NCBI GenBank assembly: GCA_025201375.1
Contig: JAIWZP010000009.1
Coordinates: 186,001-250,000 of the forward strand
Length of the DNA stretch: 64,000 bases
Direction of reading: 5' to 3'
Source of the DNA: Gongronella butleri
Taxonomy: Eukaryota; Mucoromycota; Mucoromycetes; Mucorales; Cunninghamellaceae
Numbering within the stretch: position 1 is the first letter of the stretch; each line of letters begins with the position of its first letter. Under the pieces are notes generated by a model. It did not search any database, had not been told where the DNA came from, and saw only the letters and a list, made by a program, of their open reading frames with translations. Below are positions 12,450-23,990 of this stretch, one piece after another. Made by a program: the position numbers and the translations under genes.

Positions 12450-13783
12450 TCAATCCAAATCCAAGTCCACGCCAGCCGCATTCTTGTCACTGGCATGAAC
12501 CATATGCGATGCAATCAGCCCGATCGTCGACGACCCAAGCTCATAATAGCTTTCATTCTTTCTTGGGTCAAAAATGCTGGTATGAGCTTCTACTTCCGAT
12601 TCGGCCTTGGTCATTTGAATGGGCTCAAAATACGGCGAGGTATCGGCCGGCGGCAAGGCAATAAATGTGCGTTGCAATCGCGTCGAGGGTAACTTTTACA
12701 TAAAAAATAGAAAGAAACGCGCGTCAATTGTAGTTTCCCCCTTTTTTTTGAGCTTTACCTTGATGTAGTAGCATCGGAAAAAGATATTTGGCATTTGTAA
12801 CAGGCGTTTCATCCTAAGTTTCATGGTTGGGTCATGAGAAAAAGATTGAAAAAGTGAGACGCGACGCGTTTTTTCTTTTTTTTTTTTTTTATGCGCATAC
12901 CTGGCACTCAAGCCATTGGTGTCCATCAAGACGCTGACAAACTCCAGGTGACCATACATGTCAGAGAGAGATGATGAAATTTGGTCTCTAGCCACATAGG
13001 CGCCCACGGCAGCAGCGCCAATGGCACCTACAGCGCCGGCCAACAGACCCCACTTTTGCCCGCTTGTCAGGGCCGTGGTGCGCGACGCCGACGAGGATGA
13101 CGCACCAACAGTGCGCGTGTTTGCATTGTTGGCGCCGCCAAACGACTCGGGAATGAACCGGCTAAAGCGCTCGACGTGCCCCATGGCCGTCGTCGACATG
13201 GCATCGTGATTCACCGAGTAAAAAGGCGTGTCGTATGCAATGAGTCCGAGAATGGACGCGCCTTTTAGCAATTGAGCGTGCCGCTGGAAGAAAAAAATCG
13301 TCTCAGCAGCTGCATGAAAAAAAAGGGGGGTAGGGTCAGCTGAGCCGATCATTCCTGCCAAAATGGTTGATTTTTTTTTTTTTTTTTACCAACAATGCCA
13401 CCCATTGAATGCCCAATCAACACAATGTCGGTGTGGTCGTGCTTTTCAGGCTTCAGCTGGTCGAGAATCCATGTCGCAAAGTTTTCCACGGCGATTTGCA
13501 GGTCCCTGCAATCGACAAAACCAGAGAAACATGAGCGTCATGCTCCTTTTTTCGGCCAATTGGCATTTTTACCCGGCGGTCTTGTAGCTTGGATACACCA
13601 CAGACGTCGCCTCGACCTGCATCACCTCGCTCAACGACGACTGGAGCCAGTTTGGATAGTCCTACAAAGCAGAAAAGGGTCAATTTGTGATTTTACATCG
13701 TCATGCTTGCCTATTTTTACCTTGAAACTGGTTTCCGAGCCACGGAAACCGTGAACAAAGACAAGCAGCAGCTTGTTCACCAT
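12450..13783 (-). CDS. Alpha/beta-hydrolase, DUF676-like lipase/serine esterase, 324 aa
   Basis: Exons 13783-13721, 13661-13573, 13505-13390, 13309-12901, 12813-12759 and 12692-12450 sum to 325 codons. The start (MVNKLLLVFVHGFRG) places the oxyanion-loop HGFRG near the N-terminus, as is usual in this fungal family. The nucleophile elbow is GHSMGG with Ser at about 84, and LIAYDTPFYSV follows at the expected distance. A small hydrophobic glycine/alanine segment (GLLAGAVGAIGAAAVGAYVA) further on could be a membrane anchor. The family hydrolyses lipid or other esters, but the substrate is unknown. It sits beside an alcohol oxidase and P450s, which would suit a lipid role but does not show it. 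Confidence 0.88.
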
Positions 13784-14002
13784 GAGGACCTTGAAAAAAA
13801 AGAATATGAAAGATAGGCGCCGGGCGGAGGGGAATCAGGCGTTGATTGCTTTTTTGTCTTTTGTGCGACAAGTTGACCACAATGAAATTTCATCCAGAGA
13901 GAGAGTGTCAAGTGCAAAAGGCGCGTGATCACGGTGTTGCTCAGGTCTCGGCACCACCCACTCAGCCATATGAAAAAATCTGTCTCGACGCGTGATGGGC
14001 TT

Positions 14003-14041
<39 letters not shown>

Positions 14042-14705
14042 CAGGCTGATTTTTTAGGCGAGGATCTCGCGTGGGCGCGCGCCGGCAAATACGCCAAGGC
14101 TATGATACATAGCCGGGCCAATGACAAGCAAATCAATGAAATCATTGCCGACCAGCTTTTCTTTCCAAATTGCCGTGGATCAGCTCAATGTTGGGCGAAT
14201 TGAACGCTGTGGAACAAGGACAAGCAAACAGGCCATTTTTTTTTTTTGACATGACAAATGGGCCGCTTCCAAAAACAGCAATTGGTGCACCTGTCATCAA
14301 ACTAAGGCCCCGCAAGCATGAGGACGGGGAGCAAAATCAGCGGTCCAAGCGTCAATGGCATCCCCATTGACGCGTCTTTTTCATTCATCCTTCCATAGGT
14401 CTCTGTGCTGCCCATAATGCAATAGAAAAAGAAAAAGCAATGTTGGCCACCACACGTGCGAAATTCTTTGTTTCGAAACAGAGGGGAAGAAAAAAAGAAG
14501 GGGCAAAATGGAGCCATTATTGTCATGGGGAGGGACCAATGCCATGCGATGGCAGATCAAATAGAGTTGGGGTTGCCAGGGAAACCCCGACGTGGGGTTT
14601 TTTTCTATTTCATTTCCTCGTCCTTGTTCTCTTTTTTGCACCTTTTTTTTCTTCTTTTTCTTCTTCTTCCCCACTTTTCCCTCGTTTTTCTTCATTTTTA
14701 TCAGT
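13784..14705. other. Divergent promoter gap with an A31 tract
   Basis: The gap separates the divergent esterase and alcohol-oxidase genes. A run of 31 A residues occupies 14005-14035. Hydrophobic open frames on the minus strand (13777-14145) are driven by this homopolymer and are not called. Confidence 0.5.
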
Positions 14706-17157
14706 ATGAGCAACTCGGATACATTCAGGAGTCATAATAATCGACCATTTGATCTGAACAAGGAGCAGTGGAAGGTGCTCAAGGCTATGCTGGACACGTT
14801 TATTGCGCCTTTGGACGACGAGCAGACGCAGCAGCTGGTTGACAAGTATGCCAACGGCAAGACCGGTGCCAGCGCCGACGCTATTGCCAAGTTTGCCAAG
14901 TTGTCGGGCTCTGGGCTGGACTACAAGGAGACTATGCTTGGGTTTATCAACCGTGCGTCGAGCCCCGAGAACCACCGCGACTTGCACCTGATCTTGAGTA
15001 TCCTGTCGACACGCGCAGGCTCGCTGCTGTTGACCGGCAAGTTTGTACCTTTTTACGAGCAGTCGCAAAAGGAGCGCGAAGCCGTCATTAATGGCTGGCG
15101 CACGTCCGCGATTCCCAAGCTGCGCTTGCTTTTCCGCGGCATGTCCGGCGTCTCGCTCAACCCCATCTATGGCAGCAAGGACAATGCCATCTTGCACAAC
15201 GCCATGGGCTACACGCCCGCCTGCCCTGAGCGCAATCGCACCGACTATCAGCCCCCTCAGCAATGGGCGCGCTTGCCCATGCTCAACGAGGCCGAATTGC
15301 TCCAGCAGGGCCGCTGGGACGCCATTGTCATTGGCAGCGGTGGCGGTGGTGGCGTCGTCGCGTGCGAGCTTGCAAAGGCCGGCAAATCCGTCCTCGTCAT
15401 TGAAAAGGGCACCTATTACCACGAGAACGACTTGCAAATCAACGAGTCCGACGCTTACAAGCGCATGTACGAACAAGGTGGCTTCTTCACCTCAGCCGAT
15501 GGCAGCATCAACATTGCCGCAGGCAGCACCTTTGGTGGTAAGCTCCTATGCACCCCTTTTTTTCTTTTTTTTTTCTTCGTTTGACAGTTTCTAACCCTTT
15601 TTTTCAACTTTTTTTTTTTTTTAGGTGGCACGGCCGTGAACTGGTGCTGCTCCCTCAAGGTAAGCGTTGGCATTGGCCTGTGGGGGGTCGTGCGCGATAA
15701 AAAAACAAAAAAATGCGGTGCGACTCACGTTATGTCATCTGTATTCCCTTTTTTAGCTTCAGCACTTTGTCCGCGAGGAATGGGCTCGTCAGGGCTTGTC
15801 GCACTTTGTTTCGCCAAAGGTAAAGAAATCCACCAATGGCCTTGATGCACCCCGAATTGCTCATTTTTGGCATTTTACATAGTTCTCCAATGATCTTGAG
15901 CGCGTGTATCAACGCATTGGCGCGTCTACGGCCGGCGTCGTCCACAATGGAAGCAACCAAATCTTGTTGGATGGCAGCAAGTAAGTGACCAGACTAAAAA
16001 ATAAAGGGCGGGGGGACACGGTGGGCTCATTTTCGTTCATTTTTTTTTTTCTGCATAGAAAATTGGGCATGCACAACGATGTTCTTCCTCAAAACACGGG
16101 TGGCATGATCCACAATTGCAATTTCTGCTATGCCGGTTGCCGTGACGGTATCAAGAATGGCACCAACTTGACGTGGCTGCGCGACGCTCAAGGCAATGGT
16201 GCGCAATTCATTGATCGCACCAAGGTGTTGCGTGTTTTGACCAAGAATGGCAAGGCGGTGGGTGTTGAGGCGTTGATCAACCACGGCGGGCCCTTGCACA
16301 AGGTCAAGCTGCACGCCGACTTGGTTGTGTGTTCGGCAGGATCGCTGCAGACGCCCGGTGTCTTGCAACGCTCGGGGCTCAAGAACAAGCACATTGGCAA
16401 GCATCTTCGCCTCCATCCTTGCTCCATTGCCCTCGGCTTTTTCGATCACATTGTCGATAATCACCAGGGCGCCATCATGACGGCCATCAGCACGTCGGCC
16501 GAGAACGTCGATGGCCAGGGCTACGGCGCCAAGCTCGAGGTGCCCTCCACGCCGGCAGGTAGCTACTCGGTGCTCGTCCCCTGGCGCAGCACCGCCGACC
16601 ACAAGGAAACCATGCTCCGCTACCGTCACTACTGCCCGATCCTCATCTTGTCGCGCGACAAGGACACCAATTCCACCGTCCGCTACGACGAGCACGGCAA
16701 CCTCATTGTCGACTACCCCATCTCCAAGCACGATGTCCAATCCATCCTCGAAGGCATCCTGCGCGCCCTCGACGTCCTCGTAGCCGCAGGCGCACGCGAG
16801 GTCCGCACCGGCCAATTCGCCAGCGAACCCTTTGTCTTCCGCGCCGGCGAGGAGAGCCGCGTCGACAACCCGCGCTACGTCCAATGGCGCCAGACCGTCC
16901 AAAAGATCGGCCTCCCGTCCTTTGGCGCCGGTCTCTTCGCCGCTCACCAAATGGGCACCGCGCGCATGGGCGTGTCGCCCTCCATCTCCGTCGTCAAGCC
17001 CACCGGCGAAACATGGGAAGTCAAGGACCTCTTTGTCGCCGACGCTTCGGTCTTCGCAACCGCAAGCGGCGTCAACCCCATGGTCACCACCGAAGCCATC
17101 GCCCTCCACGTCGCCGACTCCATCTTGCAAAAGGACAAGAAGCCCGCCAAACTTTAA
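14706..17157 (+). CDS. Long-chain fatty alcohol oxidase (GMC oxidoreductase), 708 aa, probable peroxisomal
   Basis: Exons 14706-15537, 15625-15659, 15757-15819, 15883-15980 and 16059-17157 sum to 709 codons. The family oxidises long-chain alcohols to aldehydes with FAD and oxygen, releasing hydrogen peroxide (EC 1.1.3.20). The ADP-binding motif IVIGSGGGGG lies at about residues 207-216 and is followed by ACELAKAGKSVLVIEKG. GGGTAVNWCCSLK is a typical GMC signature and spans intron 1. The C-terminal MGTARMG and GVNPMVTTEAI regions fit the catalytic domain. The protein ends in AKL, a recognised variant of the peroxisomal targeting signal SKL. An N-terminal region of about 200 residues before the FAD fold is normal for plant and Candida-type alcohol oxidases. 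P450 paralogues flank it at a distance of a few kilobases. Confidence 0.92.
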
Positions 17158-17404
17158 AAGAAAAAAAATACCAAAAAAAAGATACATTTTGTATACTTTG
17201 TACCAATATGCAGCGCTCTTTTTTGCTGCGCACATGTATTACTAGCGAATAAATGCCATTTCCTCATCAATTATAAAGTTTGTGGTCAAATTGGCGTGGT
17301 GGAATGGGCAGAATCGCGCAAGCATACGTAAAAAACATCATGTCGTCCTTTACTCGAGATCCGCTCGATGGACCTTGGATATTTATTACATTTTTTTGCA
17401 TGAA

Positions 17405-18265
17405 ACCTCGAGGAAACCCCATTGGGACGCGTCCTATGTAATGGTGTCAGCATGCTTTGTAGACACGCCACACACAAATCGAAAAATCAGCCACGCCCAG
17501 GCTTCCAAACCAAAATCGAAAAAATGGGTTCCCAGAATGCCGCCAGACTTCCACGATTCATGAAGGGCATGGAGAAACCATGAAAAAGGCCAAAAGCGAG
17601 TGCGATCCAATTGCTAGTTGGCAAGCAATCAGCCATTTTAGATTTAATTTCAACCGCGAATTGCACGGGAAATGCGTATCCATAAAGCCTCGCCGAAGCG
17701 TCCAATAGCAAGAAAGACGCCAGACGTAAGTACTCGGTTAGAAGCAGGCGCGTGTCACACCAAGTTTGACGCGGTTTTTCACGCGTCGAAAAACACCTAT
17801 GATTTTAAAACCGTGATAAAAATGCCAAAAAGCCACTTTTTTCGTAGATCATTAATGTCCACGTATGCAGTGAACCGAGCTCGTTTTGATGGTGTGTGTT
17901 TCAAGGCACTGCGATCTATTCTCAAGGGGTTTGCCTTGTGATGAAAAATGGCGCAATTCTGAGTTTTACGCGACAACCAGTCAATGGACCCTTGGTTTTT
18001 ATTGCGTTTCTATCGGTGAATACGCGTCACTCACCATAGGGTTGAATCGCATGACGACCCGAGGACCAAAATTTGTCGATTTTCAAGTCCTCGACTACTC
18101 CCCTGGGAAAATACGTCACTTTTTTGCAAATTGTTGCGGCGCGCTATCTAGTGATCCAAGTGCCTCGAAGGTGGGCTCACATGAACGGCAAGGCGCAGCA
18201 CCGTCAGCGCAAATGCCTGATTGCATCGTTCATTGTGAACCTGCTGTCAGGCACTCAAAATACCG
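17405..18265 (+). repeat. Dispersed non-coding repeat, copy R2
   Basis: Same order of landmarks as R1: a CCAGGCTTCCAAACC block near 17498, GGAGAAACCATGAAA near 17571, GGCAAGCAAT near 17620, a TTTTTCACGCGTCG block near 17774, CCAGTCAATGGACCC near 17977, CTACTCCCCTGGGAAAAT near 18095 and GGTGGGCTCA near 18170. Plus orientation. Confidence 0.7.
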
Positions 18266-19654
18266 CAAAAAAGCTGCCATCGCGATTTTCTCGACTTTCG
18301 TGCATCGCGCTCCAGGTGAAACGTGTACTGTCGGAAAGAGACGCGCACGGGCGTCAGTTCTCACCCGCTAAGCTAGCCCGACCGATGGACTTTGTATGCA
18401 GCCATGATGTGATTAACGTTTTCAATCCCGATTTTCTCGGCACCCAGCAACAAAACAAACCACCACAACAGCGTGTTTTTAATAAAAGTTGCATGCAGAA
18501 TTCGATTCTCTGTCGGATGAACCCAGTTTCACCAATGCACATCCAAAACTGATCGAGATATCCCATTTTCTAAAATTTGAATTTGATCTCCGGCCATTTT
18601 ATCAGAACCTACTTGATCGACTCCCGATTTTTATTGCACTTTTGCTATGCAATAGGGGGCCAAAGCACCGGATGGCATCACTCTCAGAGCTCATGCGTGT
18701 GTTTTGAAAATCGACATCGACCCGGATTCTCCCATTTGTGGTGGCAGGCGGGGCGCGGGGGACCCTCCAGATGCATTTTTTGACCTGACCAACCTTTTTT
18801 TTAAGAAATTTGAAAAAAAAAGTATTTCACCACCAAGGAAATTTTGCCGCGCTACGAAACTTTCCACATACGAAGCCATTTTTCTGGAAATCGAGACGTA
18901 AATTCTTTATACTGTAATATCATACTGGGACGCGCACGACCCAGACAAAAATGAGTGGCTCGACGCGCAATGTGGATGCTGCACAAGGAGGAAATGCCAA
19001 TACTTTGCAAGGTGCCGTTTGACCGCCAATAATGTGCAATACAACAATGTCCTTTAAAATTCACTCTGCAACAGTCTCTCATCCTTGTTTATGTTGCGCT
19101 GGCACGCTGCTTCCAAATCCCATTGTACATTAAGTACATATTGTGCTACGCTCAGGGGCCGAAATGTGGGTAAATCACGTAATTGCCTATTTTTTTATAT
19201 AGCGCATCGAGGCTCGTGGCGGTCGGTTGAAATGATCAAAGCCGCATGAGAAAATGTACTCTGTTCAAAAGGAATTGCATTGGATGGTATTTTCTGCCCG
19301 AATGGACGCAAAATGCAAAAAAAGATCAGTAAGTGGCTTCGGCGGCCCTTTTCCGATGGTGCGTGCGCGTGACTTACGAATGAAAGTTTGCACCGCCGGG
19401 TGACGATGCGGGCACCACCATCCTCAAATGCTTGCTGAAAGCATGATTGTTGAATGGAGTGGGAATCACACGGAGCGGCCTCTTAGACGGGTGACCTGGC
19501 GGATATACAAATTGACCGCGCTTGCGCGCCCCACGCGCCAGTGGATTGACAGGTCGAGAAAAATTAAAACCGGAAGGAATTTATCCGGCAGGCGATGGGA
19601 CGGCAACAGGGGTAAAATCGTTTTTAAAGGCCGACGCAGATCAGAAGCAATGCG

Positions 19655-19661
19655 TATAAAA
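19655..19661 (+). promoter_or_regulatory. TATA box of P450 B
   Basis: TATAAAA lies 62 nt upstream of the start codon at 19717. The same element with almost the same spacing precedes P450 C, supporting both start codons. Confidence 0.55.
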
Positions 19662-19716
19662 TCAACATTCGCTGGTGGCCCCCTCTTTTTTTCTCTACTA
19701 AACATCAACTCGTATT

Positions 19717-21066
19717 ATGTCACAACAACTGATTGCTTACGCCAATTCACTAAAGGATTTTGTTCAATGGGACGCTCTCAAGGACTTGTTTGACCGCCAT
19801 CTTGCCAAACACACTGACACCCGCGGCAAGCGCTGGTCCATTGGCGCCGCGGTCGCGCTGATTCTCTTGGGTCGAATCGTGTACGAGAAGGGCCGGCCCT
19901 CCAAGCGCATCCGCCAGGAAGTGCCTTTTGCCAACCGCTGGCTTACCGCCAAAAAGGCCATCTTTGACTTGGCCACGGTCGATGACCTCTACCAGGACGT
20001 GTACAAGGACCTGGAAATGAAGGGCAATGGCGTGTACGTGCGCTACGAGCGCTCAGGCTGGGTAAAAAAAAAAAAAAAAATGAAAAAAAAGGTCAATTGT
20101 GCGTCACTGCTCGAATTTGAATGTTCACGCGCCCAATTTCGCCGCTGCATCAGGTTTTCCACGTTACAAACAGCCTCGCCGTCAAACAAATCATGCTAAA
20201 AACCGTAAGGAGCGCAATTGGGGATGCAGGGGCTCGCATTTGCACCGGGTCAGCCCCCGCCCCCACTTTTTTTTTTCACAGGATGCACGCTGACCATCCT
20301 GCTTTTCCAAACGCTTGTTTAGGACATATTCCCCAAAAGGGACATGCATGACATGGGCGCGACCCTCTTTTTCAAGTTCCTGGGCGTCGAAAATATTTTG
20401 TTCTCGTCCAACACCGAGTGGAAGCGCCATCGCAAAATAGGTATGGCGCGTGTTGCGCAAGAGGGGAACTCTGTCAATTCTTGGGCTAAAACCTTCAATT
20501 TATTTTATGTAGTGAATCCGGCTTTTCATCGCAGCATGCCTGTCCGCTTGTTTTCCGAATTAACTGCGGACATGATCAGCTTTATCAATGAGCAGCATCC
20601 CTCAAAGACGTTCACGCTGGACGCCGGGGCTCTTTTTGAGCGAATCACGCTCGACATCATTTCAAAAGCAGCTTACGGTAACACAATCGTCAAGGGTAAC
20701 TCATAGAATCACTCATTCCCCTCCCCTTCAACCATTCATCCGCGTAGGCGTCGACTTTAATGCCTTAAAGGACGACACGAGCGCCTGGAAAGTCAAGTAC
20801 GACGCCGTGATAAATGCCGTGCGCCAGCCCGGATTCTTTTTGTTCCCATTCCTAGATCAGAAATTGCGCTTCCTCTTCCCTGCTCGCGTGAAATCATTCA
20901 AGGAAACGGAGCAATTCCGAGGCATGCTTGGCGACCTGATGAAGAAAAAGCGTGACGAGCTCAAAAACAACATCGATCACACCACGCCCGAAAATGAAAA
21001 GGATCTTTTGACGTTGATGATTGAAGGTATGCCGGTTGCATGCCAATCCGACGTAGCCTAATCTCT

Positions 21067-21101
<35 letters not shown>

Positions 21102-22223
21102 TTTTTTTTTATAGCCGAGATGCGCGGCGAGGGCGACCTGACCACGGAAGAGATTTTGAATGATTTGGCCGTGTTCTTTGTTGGTAAGGAGCCCGTGAAT
21201 GTGGGAAAATCAAGCGATGTTCACTTTTTTCTGTGTAGCTGGACACGACACGACGGCCGTTAGTCTGATGACCGCCGTTTATTGCTTGGCACGCCATCCC
21301 GAAATCCAGGAAAAGGCGCGCAATGAGGTCAACGAGGTGCTTTGCGGTGGAGCTGATCCCAAGGAAGAAGTCTTGCCCTCATTGGAAGACACCAAGAAAT
21401 TCGTGTATTTGAATCAAGTGATCAAAGAGGTAAGAAACACGGCTCTGCCCACCGGTGTTGATTAAACAATGCTTTTTCTCTTGTTTTTATTGCAGAGTTT
21501 GCGTTTTGGAGGTCCAATCACCTCATTCCCGACGCCCCGTGTTGTTCAATCGGATGTCCAGCTTGCGGGCACGGATGTGATCCTCCGCAAAGGAGACTTG
21601 GTAGGACCAATGGACAAAAAAAAAAAAAAAACAATGAAAAAAAAGAAAAAAGCGCGAAACCGCGAATTGGCTCTTCTGACTTTGTCTTTTTTCGCGATTC
21701 ATGCAGGTCAATATCAATTTGTATGAGATGGTAAGGCTGTTGCTGTACTTATATAAGTGGTGCTTACGCCGACTTGCGTTCTTTTTTAGCATCACAGCGA
21801 CCGCATCTATGACCAACCTTATGTTTTCAAGCCCGAGCGATTTGACGAGGACAAGATGGAACAAACCTCCAAGAATGGCTTGTCGTGGATTCCCTTTTCA
21901 AAGTAAACGACTTGAAAAAGCAATTAGCTAATGCCAGATTTCTAATTTTTTTTTTTGAATTTTCTTAAAGCGGCGCGCGCCAATGCCTTGGAATGAACTT
22001 TAGCTTGGCCGAGCAGCGCGTCATGCTCGCAATGTTGCGTAAGGCCAAGCACAATGGTCATGCTTAATGCTAATCACTCTTTTTTTTTTTTTTTTTTTTT
22101 TTAGTGCGACAATATGATCTTTCATTGCCTGCCGACTCTATTCACAAGGACAAGTACATTATTGGCCCCCAGGCTGTTTTAAAGCCTGTCAATCTCCAGA
22201 TTCAATTCACCAGACGCTTTTAA
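19717..22223 (+). CDS. Cytochrome P450 monooxygenase (paralogue B), 12 exons, 548 aa
   Basis: Exons 19717-20061, 20154-20204, 20323-20440, 20513-20677, 20748-21026, 21115-21183, 21239-21429, 21496-21600, 21707-21730, 21790-21902, 21971-22038, 22105-22223 sum to 549 codons, exactly the length of paralogue A. Motifs: an N-terminal membrane segment (AAVALILLGRIVY), WKRHR in helix C, AGHDTT (343-348), ESLR (406-409) and FSNGARQCLG with haem Cys at about 492. The exon 4 donor at 20678 was chosen because it gives the paralogue length. A second in-frame donor 18 nt downstream would add six residues. It sits head-to-tail with P450 C, 1.08 kb away, so the two probably arose by tandem duplication. Substrate unknown. 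Confidence 0.93.
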
Positions 22224-23307
22224 ATGTTTCCAGTTGCGCCATTTGCAATCATATTCTCAAAATAACATGTTGTATCAGTATTTCTACTCTTGTTCCCTGA
22301 TTTTTGGTGACACCGGATAATCTTGATCTTTCCGTGTTGATTGTCTTCAAATGTTCAAAGTATCATAAAGTCGATATTGTTCACAAAATACATTATAATC
22401 GCTAAAAAATATGGAATTGTCCATTTCTGCATCAACATTGATAGGGTCCTCGTTTGTTTGACAGGGCCATGGACAATGCGTGCGATTTGCCATAGGCGGT
22501 GATCATGACGAGGCGCGTACGTCACTGGTTACCGTATTCGTTGATGATCTAGGGTGCAAAATACTAGGCACCCGTCACATATGGGGCGCCACGTTTCTGC
22601 CTTGTCGGGCTCTGCAGCTCGGATGGGGGGCCGAATGTTGAAATCGACGTGCGAGCATTCATTTCCACGGGCCAAGCTCCTGTGGATGACTTTCTTCGCG
22701 CCCCAATTGCTATTGTTTTTGCGTGATCCATTGCTTCGGGCTGAGCAAGTGGTGTCACTTGGCCAGGACAAATGAATCGGGATAAAATAGGTTGTGGGGG
22801 CGCGGTCAGGGCAGTTGGCACGAAAACCGGCGGCTCGCTTAATTTTTTTTTTTTTTTACACTTGCGCCACCTTTGATCCATCCATGTCAAGAGCATGGAC
22901 AAGGGTGGCATTGCCTTCGTGATCATTTCTTTTGCCGGGAAAGTACGGGTGGTCAGTGTGCGATGGGGATGGGACGCGAGGCGCTTTTGGACATTGCATG
23001 ATGGGTCGCATCCTTTTTGCCAATCAGACGCGGCGGTTTGGGTAATTTTTCCAGCCAACCCTGGCCCTCGAAAAAAACTCGATCCAGTGCAACAGTCTAG
23101 CCCGAACCATTCCACTTTCTCGAGGAGGAACCTGCAGGAATCGCGTGATTGGCTGATCACGGGGGAAAGGTCTGCCGCTTCCCCGAGGCAGCCAATGAAG
23201 ACGCATCATTTTGTGTTTTCCCGAGCGCTTTCCAGTGAGTATAAAAATGTGGAGGTGGCCCATTCTGTGATCTCTACCAACCCTTTCTTTCATCACTTTT
23301 TTTCCTT
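22224..23307. other. Spacer between tandem P450 genes
   Basis: This 1.08-kb spacer contains the P450 C promoter. Open frames on both strands in the 22560-23320 region lack domains, so no gene is called. Confidence 0.55.
23240..23246 (+). promoter_or_regulatory. TATA box of P450 C
   Basis: TATAAAA lies 68 nt before the start codon at 23308, close to the spacing seen in paralogue B. Confidence 0.55.
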
Positions 23308-23951
23308 ATGTCTCAGCTTTTAAATCAAGTTGCCGCTCTCAAAGAGCATTTGCCATGGACGTCGATTGTGGAGTTGTATGAGAAGCACCTTGCCAAGTAC
23401 ACGGACACGCGCGGCAAGCGCGTGACCATTGGCCTGGCCGTGTCCATGGTCCTCCTTGGCAGATTCATCTATGATGTGGGTCGCCCTCCCAAGCATTTGC
23501 GCAGATTTCCTTATGCCAATCGATGGACCATGTTCAAAAAGATGCTGATTGATAACAAGCCCTTGCGTGACATCTTTGAAGAGGACTATCGTGCGCTTGC
23601 AAAAAAGGGCAATGGTGTTTATGTCAAGTTCGAGGTACAAATCCGCAAATCTACACGTAAAATAATCGGTGTCTCGACCACTCACCCCCCTCCTTTTATT
23701 TCTCTTTTCTCCCAATTTAGCGCGCAGGATGGGGCATTCAAGTTACGAGTTCTGCAGCAACCAAGCAGATTTTGATGAAGGGCGACATTTTCCCAAAGAA
23801 CGAGATGGATGGGCTCCAAGGCACGCTCTTTTTCCGCTTCCTTGGCGTGTCCAACATTGTGTTTGCTGTGGGCCAAGACTGGAAGAAGCACCGCAAAGTG
23901 GGTGAGTGCATGCAATTGGCCTTTTTGTTTCATTGTCCGATCATCTGACGC

Positions 23952-23990
<39 letters not shown>

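Larger units (their letters stand above)
17158..19716. other. Intergenic gap holding repeat copy R2
   Basis: A 2.5-kb gap before P450 B. It holds copy R2 (about 17405-18265) and then unassigned AT-rich sequence with short frames that show no domain. The last few hundred bases should be the P450 B promoter. Confidence 0.55.

Noticed and set aside
13777..14145. Hydrophobic minus-strand frame that could extend the esterase N-terminus
   Set aside because: Much of its hydrophobicity comes from poly-Phe encoded by the A31 tract, and the esterase start at 13783 already fits the family.
16027..17235. 402-residue open frame on the minus strand
   Set aside because: Antisense shadow of the alcohol oxidase last exon, of low-complexity Gly/Val/Asp composition.
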